The notes below the pieces were generated by a model. It was given only the letters and a program-made list of their open reading frames with translations, was not told where the DNA came from and searched no databases. Made by a program: the position numbers and the translations under genes. Below are positions 23,763 to 32,235 of a stretch of DNA of 47,088 nucleotides, piece after piece (position 1 is the first letter of the stretch; every line of letters begins with the position of its first letter). The stretch is from Blastomonas sp. CACIA14H2 (GTDB taxonomy: Bacteria; Pseudomonadota; Alphaproteobacteria; Sphingomonadales; Sphingomonadaceae), in assembly GCA_000503195.1 (NCBI GenBank), contig AYSC01000033.1, positions 1-47,088 of the forward strand. The letters are read 5' to 3'.

Positions 23763-25964
23763 GTGAGCAACAAGCTGTCGCTGCTGGTCAGCTTCATCGG
23801 GGCTGACAAGCTCTCCGGATCGATCCGCAACATCACCGGTGCCAGCAAGAAGGGCTCGATCGCGCTCAAGGCGATGGGCGATGAATCGCGCCGCCTCAAG
23901 CGCGAACTCAAGGATGTGCAGCGCGAGATCGCATCCGGCGGGCTGATCGGTCACCGGTCGATTGGCAAGCTGGTCGAACGCCAGCGCGATCTCGCCCGCC
24001 AGCTCGAATTCTCCAACCGCCAGATCGAGCAGCAAAAGGCGAAGTTGTCTCAGCTCGCCGCGATCGAGCGCAGGACCGCCGACCGCAAGGCCATGGCATC
24101 GGGCCTGATATCGTCTGGCCAGTCTGACCTCGCCCAAGGCGCATCGCTGCTCGCCCCGTTGATCCTCGCCACCAAGGCGGCGGCAGACTTCACCACCGGC
24201 ATGGTCGATATCCAGCAAAAGGCAGACCTGTCCGACGCGGCGACCGCTCGATTGCAGAACACGATCGTGCAAGCGGCACAGGCGTCCAAGCAACTGCCCG
24301 AGAACATGCGCCAGGCGGTCGATGTGCTGGCTGGCAAGGGTCTCGACCCGCGTCAGGCCGTGCTTCTCGCTCCGGCCATCGGCAGGCTCGGCACCGCATT
24401 CCGCGTCGATCTCGGCGACGGCGCTGCTGCGGCCTATGCCAATCTCAACAATCTCAAGGTGCCGATCAGCCAAACCAGCGCCGCGCTCGATGTCATGGCG
24501 GCCAGCGGCAACATGGGCGCGTTCGAGATCCGCGACATGGCCCGCCATTTCCCGGCGCTGACCGCGCAGATGCAGGCGCTGGGGGCCAAGGGCGTGCCGG
24601 CGGTCGGGCAGCTCTCCGCCGCCCTCCAGATCGCGGAGAAGGGCACCGGCAATGCCGACCAGGCGGCGAACAACATCCAGAACCTGCTGACCAAGATCAA
24701 CGCGCCTGCCACGGTGAAGGCCTTCGAGAAGAATTTCGGTATCGACCTGCCCGCCGCGATGAAGAAGCTCGAGGCGCAGGGCTATGACACGGTCGAGAGC
24801 ATCGCCATGATCACCAAGCAGGCCACCGGCGGGGACCTGAAGAAGCTGGGCTATGCGTTCGAGGACATGCAGGCCCAGGGCGCGCTGCGCAGCCTGATCC
24901 AGAACCTCGACGAATATCGCAACATCCGCGACAAGTCCCTGAAATCCAGCGGTGTCATCGACAAGGCGTTCGATCAGCGCGTGCTTAAGGATGCCAATGT
25001 CAGCTGGGAAGCTTTCAAGGGCACCGCCTCGACCCTGGCGATCACGCTCGGCACCACCCTGCTGCCCGTCATGACCGAGGCGCTGTCTCAGGTCGGCGGT
25101 ATCGCGATGGCTGTATCAAACTGGGCACAGGCGAACCCCGAGGCGGCCGCGACGATCATCAAGCTGGTCGCGGGCCTGGCCGTCTTCAAGCTGGGGCTGG
25201 GGGCGGCGAAAATCGCCTTGGGCGGTATCATCGGCCCGTTCGCCACGGCATGGGGCTGGTTTCAGAAGCTGCGCGCGCTGGGCGTGCTCAGCAAGGGGCT
25301 ATGGCTGTTGCGCTCGGGGGCTTGGGTGGCGGGCCAGGCGATCATGTTCCTTGGCCGTGCGATGCTCGCCAACCCGATGATCGCACTGGTCGCCGGCATC
25401 GCCTTCGCCGCCTATATGATCTATTCCCATTGGGACACGATCAAGAAGACCTTCAACGGCGCGCTCGCCCATATCCGGAGTTTCGTGAGCAACATGGGGC
25501 CGATCGGCAAGGCGATCGTGCAGGGGCTGATCTCGGGCATCCTCGGCAACCCCATGGGCGTCTTCAATGCCCTCAAGCGCATCGTCGGTATCGGCATCGA
25601 CAAGATCAAGGCGTTCCTCGGCATCAAGTCGCCTAGCCGTCTGTTCATGGCACTGGGCGGGCATGTCAGCGCCGGCATGGCTATGGGGATCGATGGGGGA
25701 AGGGGGCGCGCAATCCAGTCGGCCCAGCGGCTTGCCGAGGGTGTGGCAAGGGGCGGCATGCCTCGCCTCGCTGCAGCTGGCGCACCGATCCGCTCGGCAG
25801 CATCCGCCTCAGCGGGTGCCGGGCCAGCCATGGGCGGCGCGTCGGTCACCATCCACATCCACCAACTGCCCGGCGAAGATGCGAAGGCGCTCGCCAAGCG
25901 GGTTATGAGTGAGATCGAGAGCGCGCAGGGCGTGCGACGCCGCTCCAGCTATGAGGATGATTGA
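23763..25964 (+). CDS. T: Tape measure protein (P2 gpT-like)
   Basis: A 733-residue tape measure. Residues about 40-115 are a charged coiled coil (LKRELKDVQREI and onward). A TP901-type core follows (about 140-330) with repeated NxLTKINAP- and GAFEIRDMARHFPAL-like blocks. Hydrophobic, membrane-like helices occupy about 420-570. Its length sets the tail length, and the hydrophobic part may enter the host membrane. It begins with GTG at 23763, with GGAGCGAGAG just upstream. The C-terminus (VTIHIHQLPGEDAKALAKRV) is common to this family. Confidence 0.92.
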   Translation: MSNKLSLLVSFIGADKLSGSIRNITGASKKGSIALKAMGDESRRLKRELKDVQREIASGGLIGHRSIGKLVERQRDLARQLEFSNRQIEQQKAKLSQLAAIERRTADRKAMASGLISSGQSDLAQGASLLAPLILATKAAADFTTGMVDIQQKADLSDAATARLQNTIVQAAQASKQLPENMRQAVDVLAGKGLDPRQAVLLAPAIGRLGTAFRVDLGDGAAAAYANLNNLKVPISQTSAALDVMAASGNMGAFEIRDMARHFPALTAQMQALGAKGVPAVGQLSAALQIAEKGTGNADQAANNIQNLLTKINAPATVKAFEKNFGIDLPAAMKKLEAQGYDTVESIAMITKQATGGDLKKLGYAFEDMQAQGALRSLIQNLDEYRNIRDKSLKSSGVIDKAFDQRVLKDANVSWEAFKGTASTLAITLGTTLLPVMTEALSQVGGIAMAVSNWAQANPEAAATIIKLVAGLAVFKLGLGAAKIALGGIIGPFATAWGWFQKLRALGVLSKGLWLLRSGAWVAGQAIMFLGRAMLANPMIALVAGIAFAAYMIYSHWDTIKKTFNGALAHIRSFVSNMGPIGKAIVQGLISGILGNPMGVFNALKRIVGIGIDKIKAFLGIKSPSRLFMALGGHVSAGMAMGIDGGRGRAIQSAQRLAEGVARGGMPRLAAAGAPIRSAASASAGAGPAMGGASVTIHIHQLPGEDAKALAKRVMSEIESAQGVRRRSSYEDD

Positions 25965-25967
25965 TCG

Positions 25968-26507
25968 ATGCGCTTTCCGCCCTCGCTGAATCTGCCCTTC
26001 GACAAGGCCCGCGGGCGCATCGACCAGGTGCGCTCCGAGGCCCGCCGGCTCGATGATCTGTTCGGCGCGCTCACCGCCACGCCCACGCTCGACACATCCG
26101 CCCTGCGCACTGCAGGCCTGCCCCAGGGCACCGAGTTGATGGTTCTCGGCATGTTTGTTTTCGGGATGGGCACCTTGCCCTATCAGGAATTCCAGCGCCG
26201 GATGAGCTGGCGGCACGCGACCAGCGAGCGGCACACCGAGCGCCCCGCAGCGCAATATGTCGGCCTGGGCGAAGACACGGTCAGCTTTGTCGGGGTGCTG
26301 GTGCCCGAGGTCGCGGGCAGCTTCAGCGCGATCGATAACCTGGTGGACATGGCCAGCACCGGCGACAACTGGCCGCTGCTCGACGGCGCGGGCCAGATCT
26401 GGGGCAGCTATCGCATCGTCAATATCGACCTCAAGGGCACGTCGATCATTGGTGGCGGTATCGCCCGGCGCACCGAGTTCGCCATCGACCTCGATCGGCA
26501 GGATTGA
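25968..26507 (+). CDS. U: Tail protein U (P2 gpU-like)
   Basis: A 179-residue gpU homologue, which caps or terminates the tail tube. The block MVLGMFVFGMGTLPYQEFQRRMSW is diagnostic, and the later RIVNIDLKGTSIIGGGIARRTEFAIDL matches the family end. The N-terminal 50 residues are helical and less conserved. It begins three bases after the tape-measure stop, and its end overlaps the region just before gpD. Confidence 0.92.
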   Translation: MRFPPSLNLPFDKARGRIDQVRSEARRLDDLFGALTATPTLDTSALRTAGLPQGTELMVLGMFVFGMGTLPYQEFQRRMSWRHATSERHTERPAAQYVGLGEDTVSFVGVLVPEVAGSFSAIDNLVDMASTGDNWPLLDGAGQIWGSYRIVNIDLKGTSIIGGGIARRTEFAIDLDRQD

Positions 26508-26512
26508 CCGCC

Positions 26513-27511
26513 ATGGTGGCCAACAAGGCAGCCTGCCGCCTGGTCCTAGACAATGGCGTGGATCTGTCGAGCCGCGTCAACCCGCGCATTATCGACCTGA
26601 CCTTGACCGAAAAGCGCGGTGATGAGGCGGACACGCTCGATCTCACCATTCACAATCACGATGGCCAGCTCGCGCCGCCCAAGGTCGGCAAGGTGCTCAC
26701 GCTCGCGCTGGGCTGGGAAAGCGGAGATGACGTGCTGCCCGGCATGGTGGACAAGGGCAGCTTCCGGATCGATGAGGTTGAGCGCAGCGGCCCGCCCGAC
26801 ATCATCACCATCCGCGCCCGCTCTGCCGATCTCACCGGCGACTATCGCACCCGCCGCACCAAAAGCTGGGTCGATACCACTCTAGGCACCATCATTCAGA
26901 CGATTGCCGGGGAGAACGGCTTTTCCTCGCGCATCACCGGCGAGCTGGCCGCGATTCCCATCAAGGCGATCGAACAGGCGGGCAAGAGCGACATGGCCTT
27001 CGTTCGCGATCTCGGCCGTCGCTACGATGCCGTCGCCACGGTCAAGGCGGGCACGCTCATCTTCATGCCGCTCGGCTCCAGCACCACACCCAGCGGCAAG
27101 GCGCTGCCCACCCTGCGCCTGACCAAGGTCGATGGTTGGAACTGGACCTTCCGGCATGAAGAGCGCACCGGGGCGGATAGTGCCAGCGCCGAATATCACG
27201 ATCAGGATGCGGGCCAGCGCAAGACCGTCACCACCGGCGGCAGCAAGCCGAAAAAGCTTAAGAAGGTCTATGCCAGCAAGGCCGATGCCGAAAAGGCCGC
27301 GAAATCCGCCGCCGACAAGGCCAAGCGCACCGCCTACAGCTTCACCTATGATCTCGCCTTCGGGGATCCGGCGATCACCCCCAACATGCCCGTGCAGCTG
27401 CAGGGCTGGGACAGCGAGATTGACGGCATGAAATGGCTGGTCGGCGAGGTGACGACGCGGTTTGGGGCAGGGGGGCTGGTGACGGCCATCAAGCTGGAGA
27501 GTGGAACATAA
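26513..27511 (+). CDS. D: Baseplate hub protein D (P2 gpD-like, late control)
   Basis: A 332-residue gpD homologue, which forms the hub between tube and needle. Blocks seen are DLTLTEKRGDEADTLDLTIHNHDGQLAPP, GSFRIDEVERSGPPD, RTKSWVDTTLG and the C-terminal GWDSEIDGMKWLVGEVTTRF. I start it at ATG 26513, just after the gpU stop, rather than at a TTG overlapping gpU. It is the last gene of the late operon; the next gene (27542-28450) converges on it with only 30 bases between the stops. Confidence 0.93.
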   Translation: MVANKAACRLVLDNGVDLSSRVNPRIIDLTLTEKRGDEADTLDLTIHNHDGQLAPPKVGKVLTLALGWESGDDVLPGMVDKGSFRIDEVERSGPPDIITIRARSADLTGDYRTRRTKSWVDTTLGTIIQTIAGENGFSSRITGELAAIPIKAIEQAGKSDMAFVRDLGRRYDAVATVKAGTLIFMPLGSSTTPSGKALPTLRLTKVDGWNWTFRHEERTGADSASAEYHDQDAGQRKTVTTGGSKPKKLKKVYASKADAEKAAKSAADKAKRTAYSFTYDLAFGDPAITPNMPVQLQGWDSEIDGMKWLVGEVTTRFGAGGLVTAIKLESGT

Positions 27512-27541
27512 CGAAACGTTACCGAGCCACTCGCTTTGTTG

Positions 27542-28450
27542 CTAAATCTTCACGCAAACCAATCCCGCGACGCAAATCCCCTTGTTGTTGCCTTTGCCAG
27601 CATTGCCATCGAGTACGCCATCCTTGAGATCATTCTGCTTCGCTGCTTCCGCAGCAGCCTGACCAGCTGCAATGTCTGCGTCACTCGTTTGCGGCAAAAT
27701 GGCGTCATATTTGTTGCAGGTCGACCTGCGGGCCTCCGGTACATTGTTCGTTGGTGCCTTACCGATTTCTCTTGCGTCGCGCACGGTATAGGCAGCTTCC
27801 TGATGAAGCTCCTTGTCTTCCATGAACATGTTGCCGAACAGCGGTTCGTAGACATAGGTCAGTTCGACATACATCACCGCCGTGCCCGTGCTCGCCGCGA
27901 TCTTCTCGCCCGGCGGGCCCATTCCGGTAAAGCTCGTGCCGGTCTTGCCGGTGCCCTCGGGGCCATAGTCGGAATCGTCGAACAATATGCCCTTGCAGCG
28001 CTGCCACATGATCGTCTGGCCGCCATTGGCATTGACCTCGAGGCTCGACAGCACCGTGCGGCCATCCTGATAGATGCCCGCAGCCCCTGCCTGGATCGCC
28101 GCCGCCTGGAACACGTCGTTGATCTGGTCCTCGCTGATCACCTTGGCACCCAGGGTGGAATTGAGCGTGCCGATACGCGAGGCGTTGTCGGCCATGTTGA
28201 GCGCGATCTGGCTCATCTTCATCTGCGTGATGGCAAGGTTCGCGACCTCGACGCCGTAGAAGCCGAGGCCCATGAAGATCGGCAGCGAAAAGGCAAACTC
28301 GATCAGTGCGAGGCCGGAACGATCTCGGCGCAGCTTGTTAACTAGCTTCGACAATCGACCGTTCGGATGATCCCAGCGATTGCTGAAGCGACACGCCCGC
28401 AACGCGTTGTTGGTGATGCTACTTGAGAGATAGGAATTAAAGCTCCGCAT
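27542..28450 (-). CDS. Prophage-borne TadE-like pseudopilin (TadE2)
   Basis: A TadE/TadG-type protein of up to 302 residues, clearly homologous to the host copy at 2327-3178: about 60 percent identity by eye over some 200 residues. Both have GLALIEFAFSLPIF, GFYGVEVANLA, QIND(I/V)FQAA and GGQTIMWQRCKG. The membrane anchor lies at about 57-80 from ATG 28450. A later TTG (near 28355) would make its N-terminus as short as that of TadE1, so the start is uncertain. The C-terminus ends in GKGNNKGICVAGLVCVKI instead of poly-Asp. It is leftward, on the repressor strand, at the distal end of the lysogeny cassette. It is not a phage structural gene. Confidence 0.75.
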   Translation of the reverse strand: MRSFNSYLSSSITNNALRACRFSNRWDHPNGRLSKLVNKLRRDRSGLALIEFAFSLPIFMGLGFYGVEVANLAITQMKMSQIALNMADNASRIGTLNSTLGAKVISEDQINDVFQAAAIQAGAAGIYQDGRTVLSSLEVNANGGQTIMWQRCKGILFDDSDYGPEGTGKTGTSFTGMGPPGEKIAASTGTAVMYVELTYVYEPLFGNMFMEDKELHQEAAYTVRDAREIGKAPTNNVPEARRSTCNKYDAILPQTSDADIAAGQAAAEAAKQNDLKDGVLDGNAGKGNNKGICVAGLVCVKI

Positions 28451-28538
28451 GCCGCAATGAGATACCAGCAAAATTTCTGAAAAAGCGTTAAAATGCGCGA
28501 TGAGGTATGCAACGGTTCATCTTCTGCAGAGCAGGTCT

Positions 28539-28967
28539 TCACCCGCACCGGTGCGCCCGCCAGTATTTCGGCCAGCGCGCTGCCAGCCCCGCCTTCAACA
28601 TCGCGCAACTGATATCGCCATGAACCGGCGAGCTGCACCAGGCCGCAGTGCGCTTGCCGCCTGCCCCGCCCTCGGAGACGCATTGCAGACGGGGCCCCTT
28701 GACCAGCAAGTGCCCGGTCGGCGCGGTTCCGGTGACCTTGCCCAGCAGCTTCGCCAGGCCATCGCGCGCCGCCGTCGCGGTGGCGTCGGGGCAGGGGTGA
28801 CCGGGATTGCACGATCCGTCTATTTCTCGCGCCGCGATGCCCGCCAGGCGCACCTTGGGACCTTCGGCGCACCAGATCGGGCCGTCGCCATCCCAGACAT
28901 GCGTTGGGGTGCAGGTGAAGGCTTGGCCGCTGGCGACTGTCGCAAATGCCGAGAACAGCACAATCAT
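28539..28967 (-). CDS. Exported SNase-like (thermonuclease family) protein
   Basis: A 142-residue protein with a signal peptide (about 1-16, ending SGQA) and a staphylococcal-nuclease-like fold. VWDGDGPIW holds the metal-binding Asp region, and VRLAGIAARE carries the Arg and Glu of the active site. In classic SNases the corresponding motif is RLxGIDAPE; here the second Asp is Ala, so metal binding and activity may be altered, or a related substrate used. Seven cysteines suggest disulfides outside the cytoplasm. ATG 28967 overlaps the stop of the upstream gene by four bases. It could act on DNA in the periplasm, possibly on incoming phage DNA; this is inference. Confidence 0.7.
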   Translation of the reverse strand: MIVLFSAFATVASGQAFTCTPTHVWDGDGPIWCAEGPKVRLAGIAAREIDGSCNPGHPCPDATATAARDGLAKLLGKVTGTAPTGHLLVKGPRLQCVSEGGAGGKRTAAWCSSPVHGDISCAMLKAGLAARWPKYWRAHRCG

Positions 28968-30175
28968 GTCGTAATGCTCCGCGTAGCGAACCCGGCGGGG
29001 GAGATAACTGGCATCGCATCGTCTCTAACTAATCCGTCAGTGACGGGACGGAAGAGGCTACCAAGAACGATGGCGCGATCCTCATTGTCAGCTGCGCCCT
29101 GTTTTATCAACGCGAGGTAGGTGTGTGCCATCGAAGACCGAGCCTTGGCGTCTATAGCCAGGTGATTCTCGGCCATCATCGTTCTGATAATCAGTCGCAG
29201 CGTCCAAAGGTAAATCGTCGAATAAATTAGTGTGCTGGCAGCGATCATTGTGGCTTCATAGGGCCATGAAAGACGTAGGCCGGTTGCTCCTGTCGCTGAT
29301 GTCATGGTTCCGAACAGCCAACCGGCAAAAAGCGTTGAAAGTAGTACCCAGACCGCAAGCCCGGCTAACCCTCCGATGCCTACCCCGATTGCCCAATTGC
29401 GAAGCTTTTCATATTTTACATCGTGGGCTTTCGACTCGTCTGACCATAGCTTCACTGCGGCATCTAGTTTGATTTTCTCGTTGTACGATTGGTTCAAAGC
29501 ATCCCATTCCGCCGTTCTCTCCCCATCGATCCGGCGCACTCTCGTGAGAAAAATCCGGGTTGCTCTATCGATAACTTTGATCCGTCTTCTCACGATCTGA
29601 GCTTCGTCATCCATCTGTTTTTGCGAGTGGCTACGAAATTTTTGAACTTCGCTTAATGCCTTTTCATAATTTTCTTCAAAGCGGGAGTTGGCAGCCTTTA
29701 ATGATCTCTGGAAACCGCCGATGGAGGCCTTGGAGAGACTGTGCTCGGTTGCCCAGGCAAGCATTGCACCAGAGAAATATCGCTTGTCGGCACCCCCTGG
29801 CGCGAAATCTTGGACTTGGTTCCCAAACAAATAGCCAACGAACCCTTGGATTCCGGGCGCACCGAGCCTGTTGTAGGCATCAAGCGCGGATTGGCCAGCA
29901 GGGCTATCAACCGGCACGAGCCGTTCATAAGGGAAATGATCGTGGCCCTGCGAAGCGATGCGCTCCTTAGTCCAATGATCCGGATTACTCCTAAACATGG
30001 CTATTGCCTCCAGGAGGCGCTCCCACGGGCCGCTGAGGGGACTTAATGCTCCCGGATGGGATTGGGATCTCAAATTCCATGCGGCCATTTGTTCGTTGGC
30101 GTAAGCGAACAGCTGGTCGAGGTCCCTAAAGTGGCGTGGTGATGTTTGGTGCGGCCCCAGCTGGATCGATATCAT
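28964..30175 (-). CDS. DUF6161-like two-TM membrane protein
   Basis: A 403-residue protein. The N-terminal 150 residues are soluble, a coiled coil runs from about 155 to 255, and two transmembrane segments lie at about 262-290 and 306-330. The C-terminal 70 residues contain a block (ENHLAIDAKARSSMAHTYLALIKQG) that I recall as typical of DUF6161 proteins, which often occur in accessory regions. The function is unknown. The gene is AT-richer than the structural genes. It overlaps the SNase-like gene and lies 12 bases downstream of the next gene, so the cassette is probably one transcript. Confidence 0.6.
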   Translation of the reverse strand: MISIQLGPHQTSPRHFRDLDQLFAYANEQMAAWNLRSQSHPGALSPLSGPWERLLEAIAMFRSNPDHWTKERIASQGHDHFPYERLVPVDSPAGQSALDAYNRLGAPGIQGFVGYLFGNQVQDFAPGGADKRYFSGAMLAWATEHSLSKASIGGFQRSLKAANSRFEENYEKALSEVQKFRSHSQKQMDDEAQIVRRRIKVIDRATRIFLTRVRRIDGERTAEWDALNQSYNEKIKLDAAVKLWSDESKAHDVKYEKLRNWAIGVGIGGLAGLAVWVLLSTLFAGWLFGTMTSATGATGLRLSWPYEATMIAASTLIYSTIYLWTLRLIIRTMMAENHLAIDAKARSSMAHTYLALIKQGAADNEDRAIVLGSLFRPVTDGLVRDDAMPVISPAGFATRSITT

Positions 30176-30187
30176 GGTGGTATCCCG

Positions 30188-30805
30188 TCAAAAAACCGCC
30201 TTATTGAGTTCATCAATATCCAGCTTGTGGATTGTGGCGATCTCCGCAAGGTAGGCAGCGCAAACGAGTATACCGCCTTTCGCCCGCTCTGCTTTTTCAG
30301 TCGCCTCCGCGACCTTCGAGGGGCGAGCATCCCCGTCGAGTACTTCCTTGATGGTGGCAAAGCCGGTCTGCCGGGCAATCATGGCATTCTGGCACGCCTC
30401 CAGGGTTTCCTCCGCCTTTTTTTGGTTCGCCGCAGACAGCCCAGCTGGAATCGTGACGTCACCTACTTCGGACCAGCTTTTCCGACACGTACTTTCAGCC
30501 TGATCGGCAGCGTTATATGCGTCATAGACCGATGCCCCTTTGGCCAGGTTCGACATCAGATCGCCAGCTTTGCCTGCCATACGATCACATGGCCGCATCG
30601 CCGACATTGCATTGATGTAGAATATTCTGGCCGCGCTTTTGGGGTCGGAGATCGCTTTGGCAGGTTCGCCATTGTCAGCTACCGCAGGCTTGTTTGCGAC
30701 ATTGTCTTCATCTGGAGCGGGGCCAAATATTATCCCCAAAATGACGAGACCAACAAAGGCCCAGCCCAATATCAGGCAGCCTTTCTTTGCTTTCCCGGCT
30801 GCCAT
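30188..30805 (-). CDS. Single-TM cargo protein, unknown function
   Basis: A 205-residue protein with a basic N-terminus (AAGKAKKG) and one transmembrane segment (about 10-29), then an acidic linker and a helical domain (about 50-205). The soluble part has four cysteines (about 73, 106, 137 and 181), consistent with disulfides in the periplasm. I do not recognise a family. ATG 30805 has GGGGG five bases upstream; a GTG one codon earlier is possible. It lies ten bases downstream of the repressor stop on the same strand, so it is probably expressed in the lysogen. Confidence 0.6.
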   Translation of the reverse strand: MAAGKAKKGCLILGWAFVGLVILGIIFGPAPDEDNVANKPAVADNGEPAKAISDPKSAARIFYINAMSAMRPCDRMAGKAGDLMSNLAKGASVYDAYNAADQAESTCRKSWSEVGDVTIPAGLSAANQKKAEETLEACQNAMIARQTGFATIKEVLDGDARPSKVAEATEKAERAKGGILVCAAYLAEIATIHKLDIDELNKAVF

Positions 30806-30814
30806 CACTGCCCC

Positions 30815-31480
30815 CTATATCTTTCGCATTACTCCAACGACCCTGCCTATTATCGACAGTTCGCCGTCATAGGCAACCTCATCGCGCAGGGATGGGTTGT
30901 CGCTCATCAGCTTCACGCCGCCATCGGGCTGCGGTCGCAGGCGCTTGATCATGCCGGCACCGCCGAACGCTACGGCCCAGATGCGATCGGCCATGTTGAG
31001 CGTCTGCTGGGTGGTGTCGATCAGTACGATGTCCCGATCCATGATAGTCGGCATCATCGAATCGCCCGCGCCATGCGCGAAGAACAGATATTGCGGATGT
31101 GCACGGGTGAACTGTACCAGCCAGTCGGCGGGGAAGACCCGCTCGACCTCGGTCACCGGCACTCCGTCGATCCAGCTGGCACCCATGCCATAGTCGAGAT
31201 CGATTTCCTTGATTCGCACCCCGCCTACCTGGTCGGCGATATCGTCGGCTGTCGGGGCGGGGAGCGCACCTTCCGAAGGATCGTCGGTTTCGCCAGAGAG
31301 ATATTGAGGCGTCGTCATCAACTCGCGAGCGATTCGCGCGATGAACTTCGAGCCCGAGGATTGGCCGTTGATGATCTTGCCGATTGCCTGCTGACTTACG
31401 CCAACTCCGCGCGCGACGGCCGCTTGGGTTTTCCCCAATTCAGCCATGCGCTTAGCGACTCGGGAGCCATCGATTTGCAT
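30815..31480 (-). CDS. Phage repressor, XRE HTH plus S24 peptidase fold
   Basis: A 221-residue CI-type repressor. The helix-turn-helix is at about 17-40 (KTQAAVARGVGVSQQAIGKIINGQ). The S24/LexA-like domain has Ser141 in GDSMMPT and Lys179 in GAGMIKRL as the catalytic pair. I see no clear Ala-Gly or Cys-Gly cleavage site in the linker (about 65-135), so RecA-dependent self-cleavage is uncertain. It should maintain lysogeny by binding the ACAACC-type operators upstream. ATG 31480 is chosen over a TTG at 31498 that lies inside operator 1. Its transcript would continue into the cargo genes down to TadE2. Confidence 0.9.
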   Translation of the reverse strand: MQIDGSRVAKRMAELGKTQAAVARGVGVSQQAIGKIINGQSSGSKFIARIARELMTTPQYLSGETDDPSEGALPAPTADDIADQVGGVRIKEIDLDYGMGASWIDGVPVTEVERVFPADWLVQFTRAHPQYLFFAHGAGDSMMPTIMDRDIVLIDTTQQTLNMADRIWAVAFGGAGMIKRLRPQPDGGVKLMSDNPSLRDEVAYDGELSIIGRVVGVMRKI

Positions 31481-31494
31481 CAGCAAACCTGATG

Positions 31495-31508
31495 ACAACC
31501 AAGGTTGG
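31495..31508. promoter_or_regulatory. Repressor operator 1
   Basis: ACAACC-AA-GGTTGG, a dyad with one arm mismatch, lies 15 bases upstream of the repressor ATG. It matches operator 2. Binding here would autoregulate the repressor. Confidence 0.7.
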
Positions 31509-31531
31509 TGCGCGACAGGGAATAAATTTTG

Positions 31532-31559
31532 TTGACAGCATCACAACCGAGGTTGTATT
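31532..31559 (+). promoter_or_regulatory. Early promoter (PR-like) for the Cro-like gene
   Basis: A perfect -35 TTGACA (31532-31537) is followed 16 bases later by TGTATT (31554-31559), a moderate -10. Operator 2 lies inside the promoter, so repressor binding would block it. The mRNA would have almost no leader before ATG 31568. Confidence 0.6.
31543..31556. promoter_or_regulatory. Repressor operator 2 (perfect arms)
   Basis: ACAACC-GA-GGTTGT has perfect 6-bp arms. A further GGTTGT half-site at 31561-31566, one helical turn downstream, ends just before the Cro-like start codon. The three elements together form the genetic switch between 31480 and 31568. Confidence 0.8.
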
Positions 31560-31567
31560 CGGTTGTC

Positions 31568-31894
31568 ATGGAACAGCCACTCACCCCCCACGAGGCGCTC
31601 CGCCTCTGTCTCCGCAAAGCAGGATCGCAGGAAAAGCTTGGCCTTGAGCTGGGCTGTTCACAGACCGCCGTCTGGAAGATGCTGCATTCATCGCGCCGCA
31701 TGTCGCACCAGTTCGTGCTGATCGCCGAGCGCGCGTTCGACGTGCCGCGCCATGTCCTGCGGCCCGACATCTACCCGCACCCGGCCATTCACCCGGAGGC
31801 GGTCGAAGACTCGCTCGACGCGCCGCTGCCCGACCGCTTCTGCGCGATCGACCTGGGCACGCCCCAGCGCATGACGGCGGGTGCCCGCCGGTGA
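31568..31894 (+). CDS. Cro/YdaS-like helix-turn-helix protein
   Basis: A 108-residue protein with a YdaS-type HTH: AGSQEKLGLELGCSQTAVWKML at about 19-41, followed by RAFDVPRHVLRPDIYP, which is typical of Cro-like proteins of prophages in Gram-negative bacteria. It is divergent from the repressor and probably shuts off its promoter when lytic growth starts. The C-terminal 40 residues are unordered and proline-rich. The next gene begins with a GTG overlapping its stop. Confidence 0.82.
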   Translation: MEQPLTPHEALRLCLRKAGSQEKLGLELGCSQTAVWKMLHSSRRMSHQFVLIAERAFDVPRHVLRPDIYPHPAIHPEAVEDSLDAPLPDRFCAIDLGTPQRMTAGARR

Positions 31895-32235
31895 ACACGA
31901 TGTCCCCCAATCAGTTTGACCGCTCGCAGGCCGGTCGCGCTGGGCAGCTGCCGTCACGGCTGCCTGGTGCAGCGCTCCTCTCTCAATGGAACGTCTGCGA
32001 ACCTGTGGCCGTGCAGGACGATCTGATCCCCCCGATTGTCGCGTCGTGCACGGCCACTTTTGTCGCCAGCGCCTTTGCGCTGGGTCAGGCCCTTGCTGCC
32101 CGCACATCTGTCGCCCCCCGGCAGCGCCTCTCGATGGTCACCCCTGCCCACCGTTCCGGCAAGACCTGGTCTGCCACCATCGCGGCTGCAGCGTCAGCCG
32201 GTAAATCGCACGATTGCACCGGAGAGGCCGCATGA
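31891..32235 (+). CDS. Early protein of unknown function
   Basis: A 114-residue protein encoded between the Cro-like and CII-like genes, overlapping both by four bases (GTGA and ATGA junctions). That makes a real, co-translated gene likely, and third-position GC is high. The middle (about 42-72) is rich in Ala, Val and Leu and could be a short amphipathic or membrane helix; the rest is polar. No family is recognised. It may be a host-takeover or regulatory protein, but nothing here shows which. Confidence 0.5.
   Translation: MNTMSPNQFDRSQAGRAGQLPSRLPGAALLSQWNVCEPVAVQDDLIPPIVASCTATFVASAFALGQALAARTSVAPRQRLSMVTPAHRSGKTWSATIAAAASAGKSHDCTGEAA

Noticed and set aside
27536-28345. A 269-residue plus-strand open frame following gene D
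   Set aside because: It is antisense to TadE2, whose homology to TadE1 fixes the true strand.
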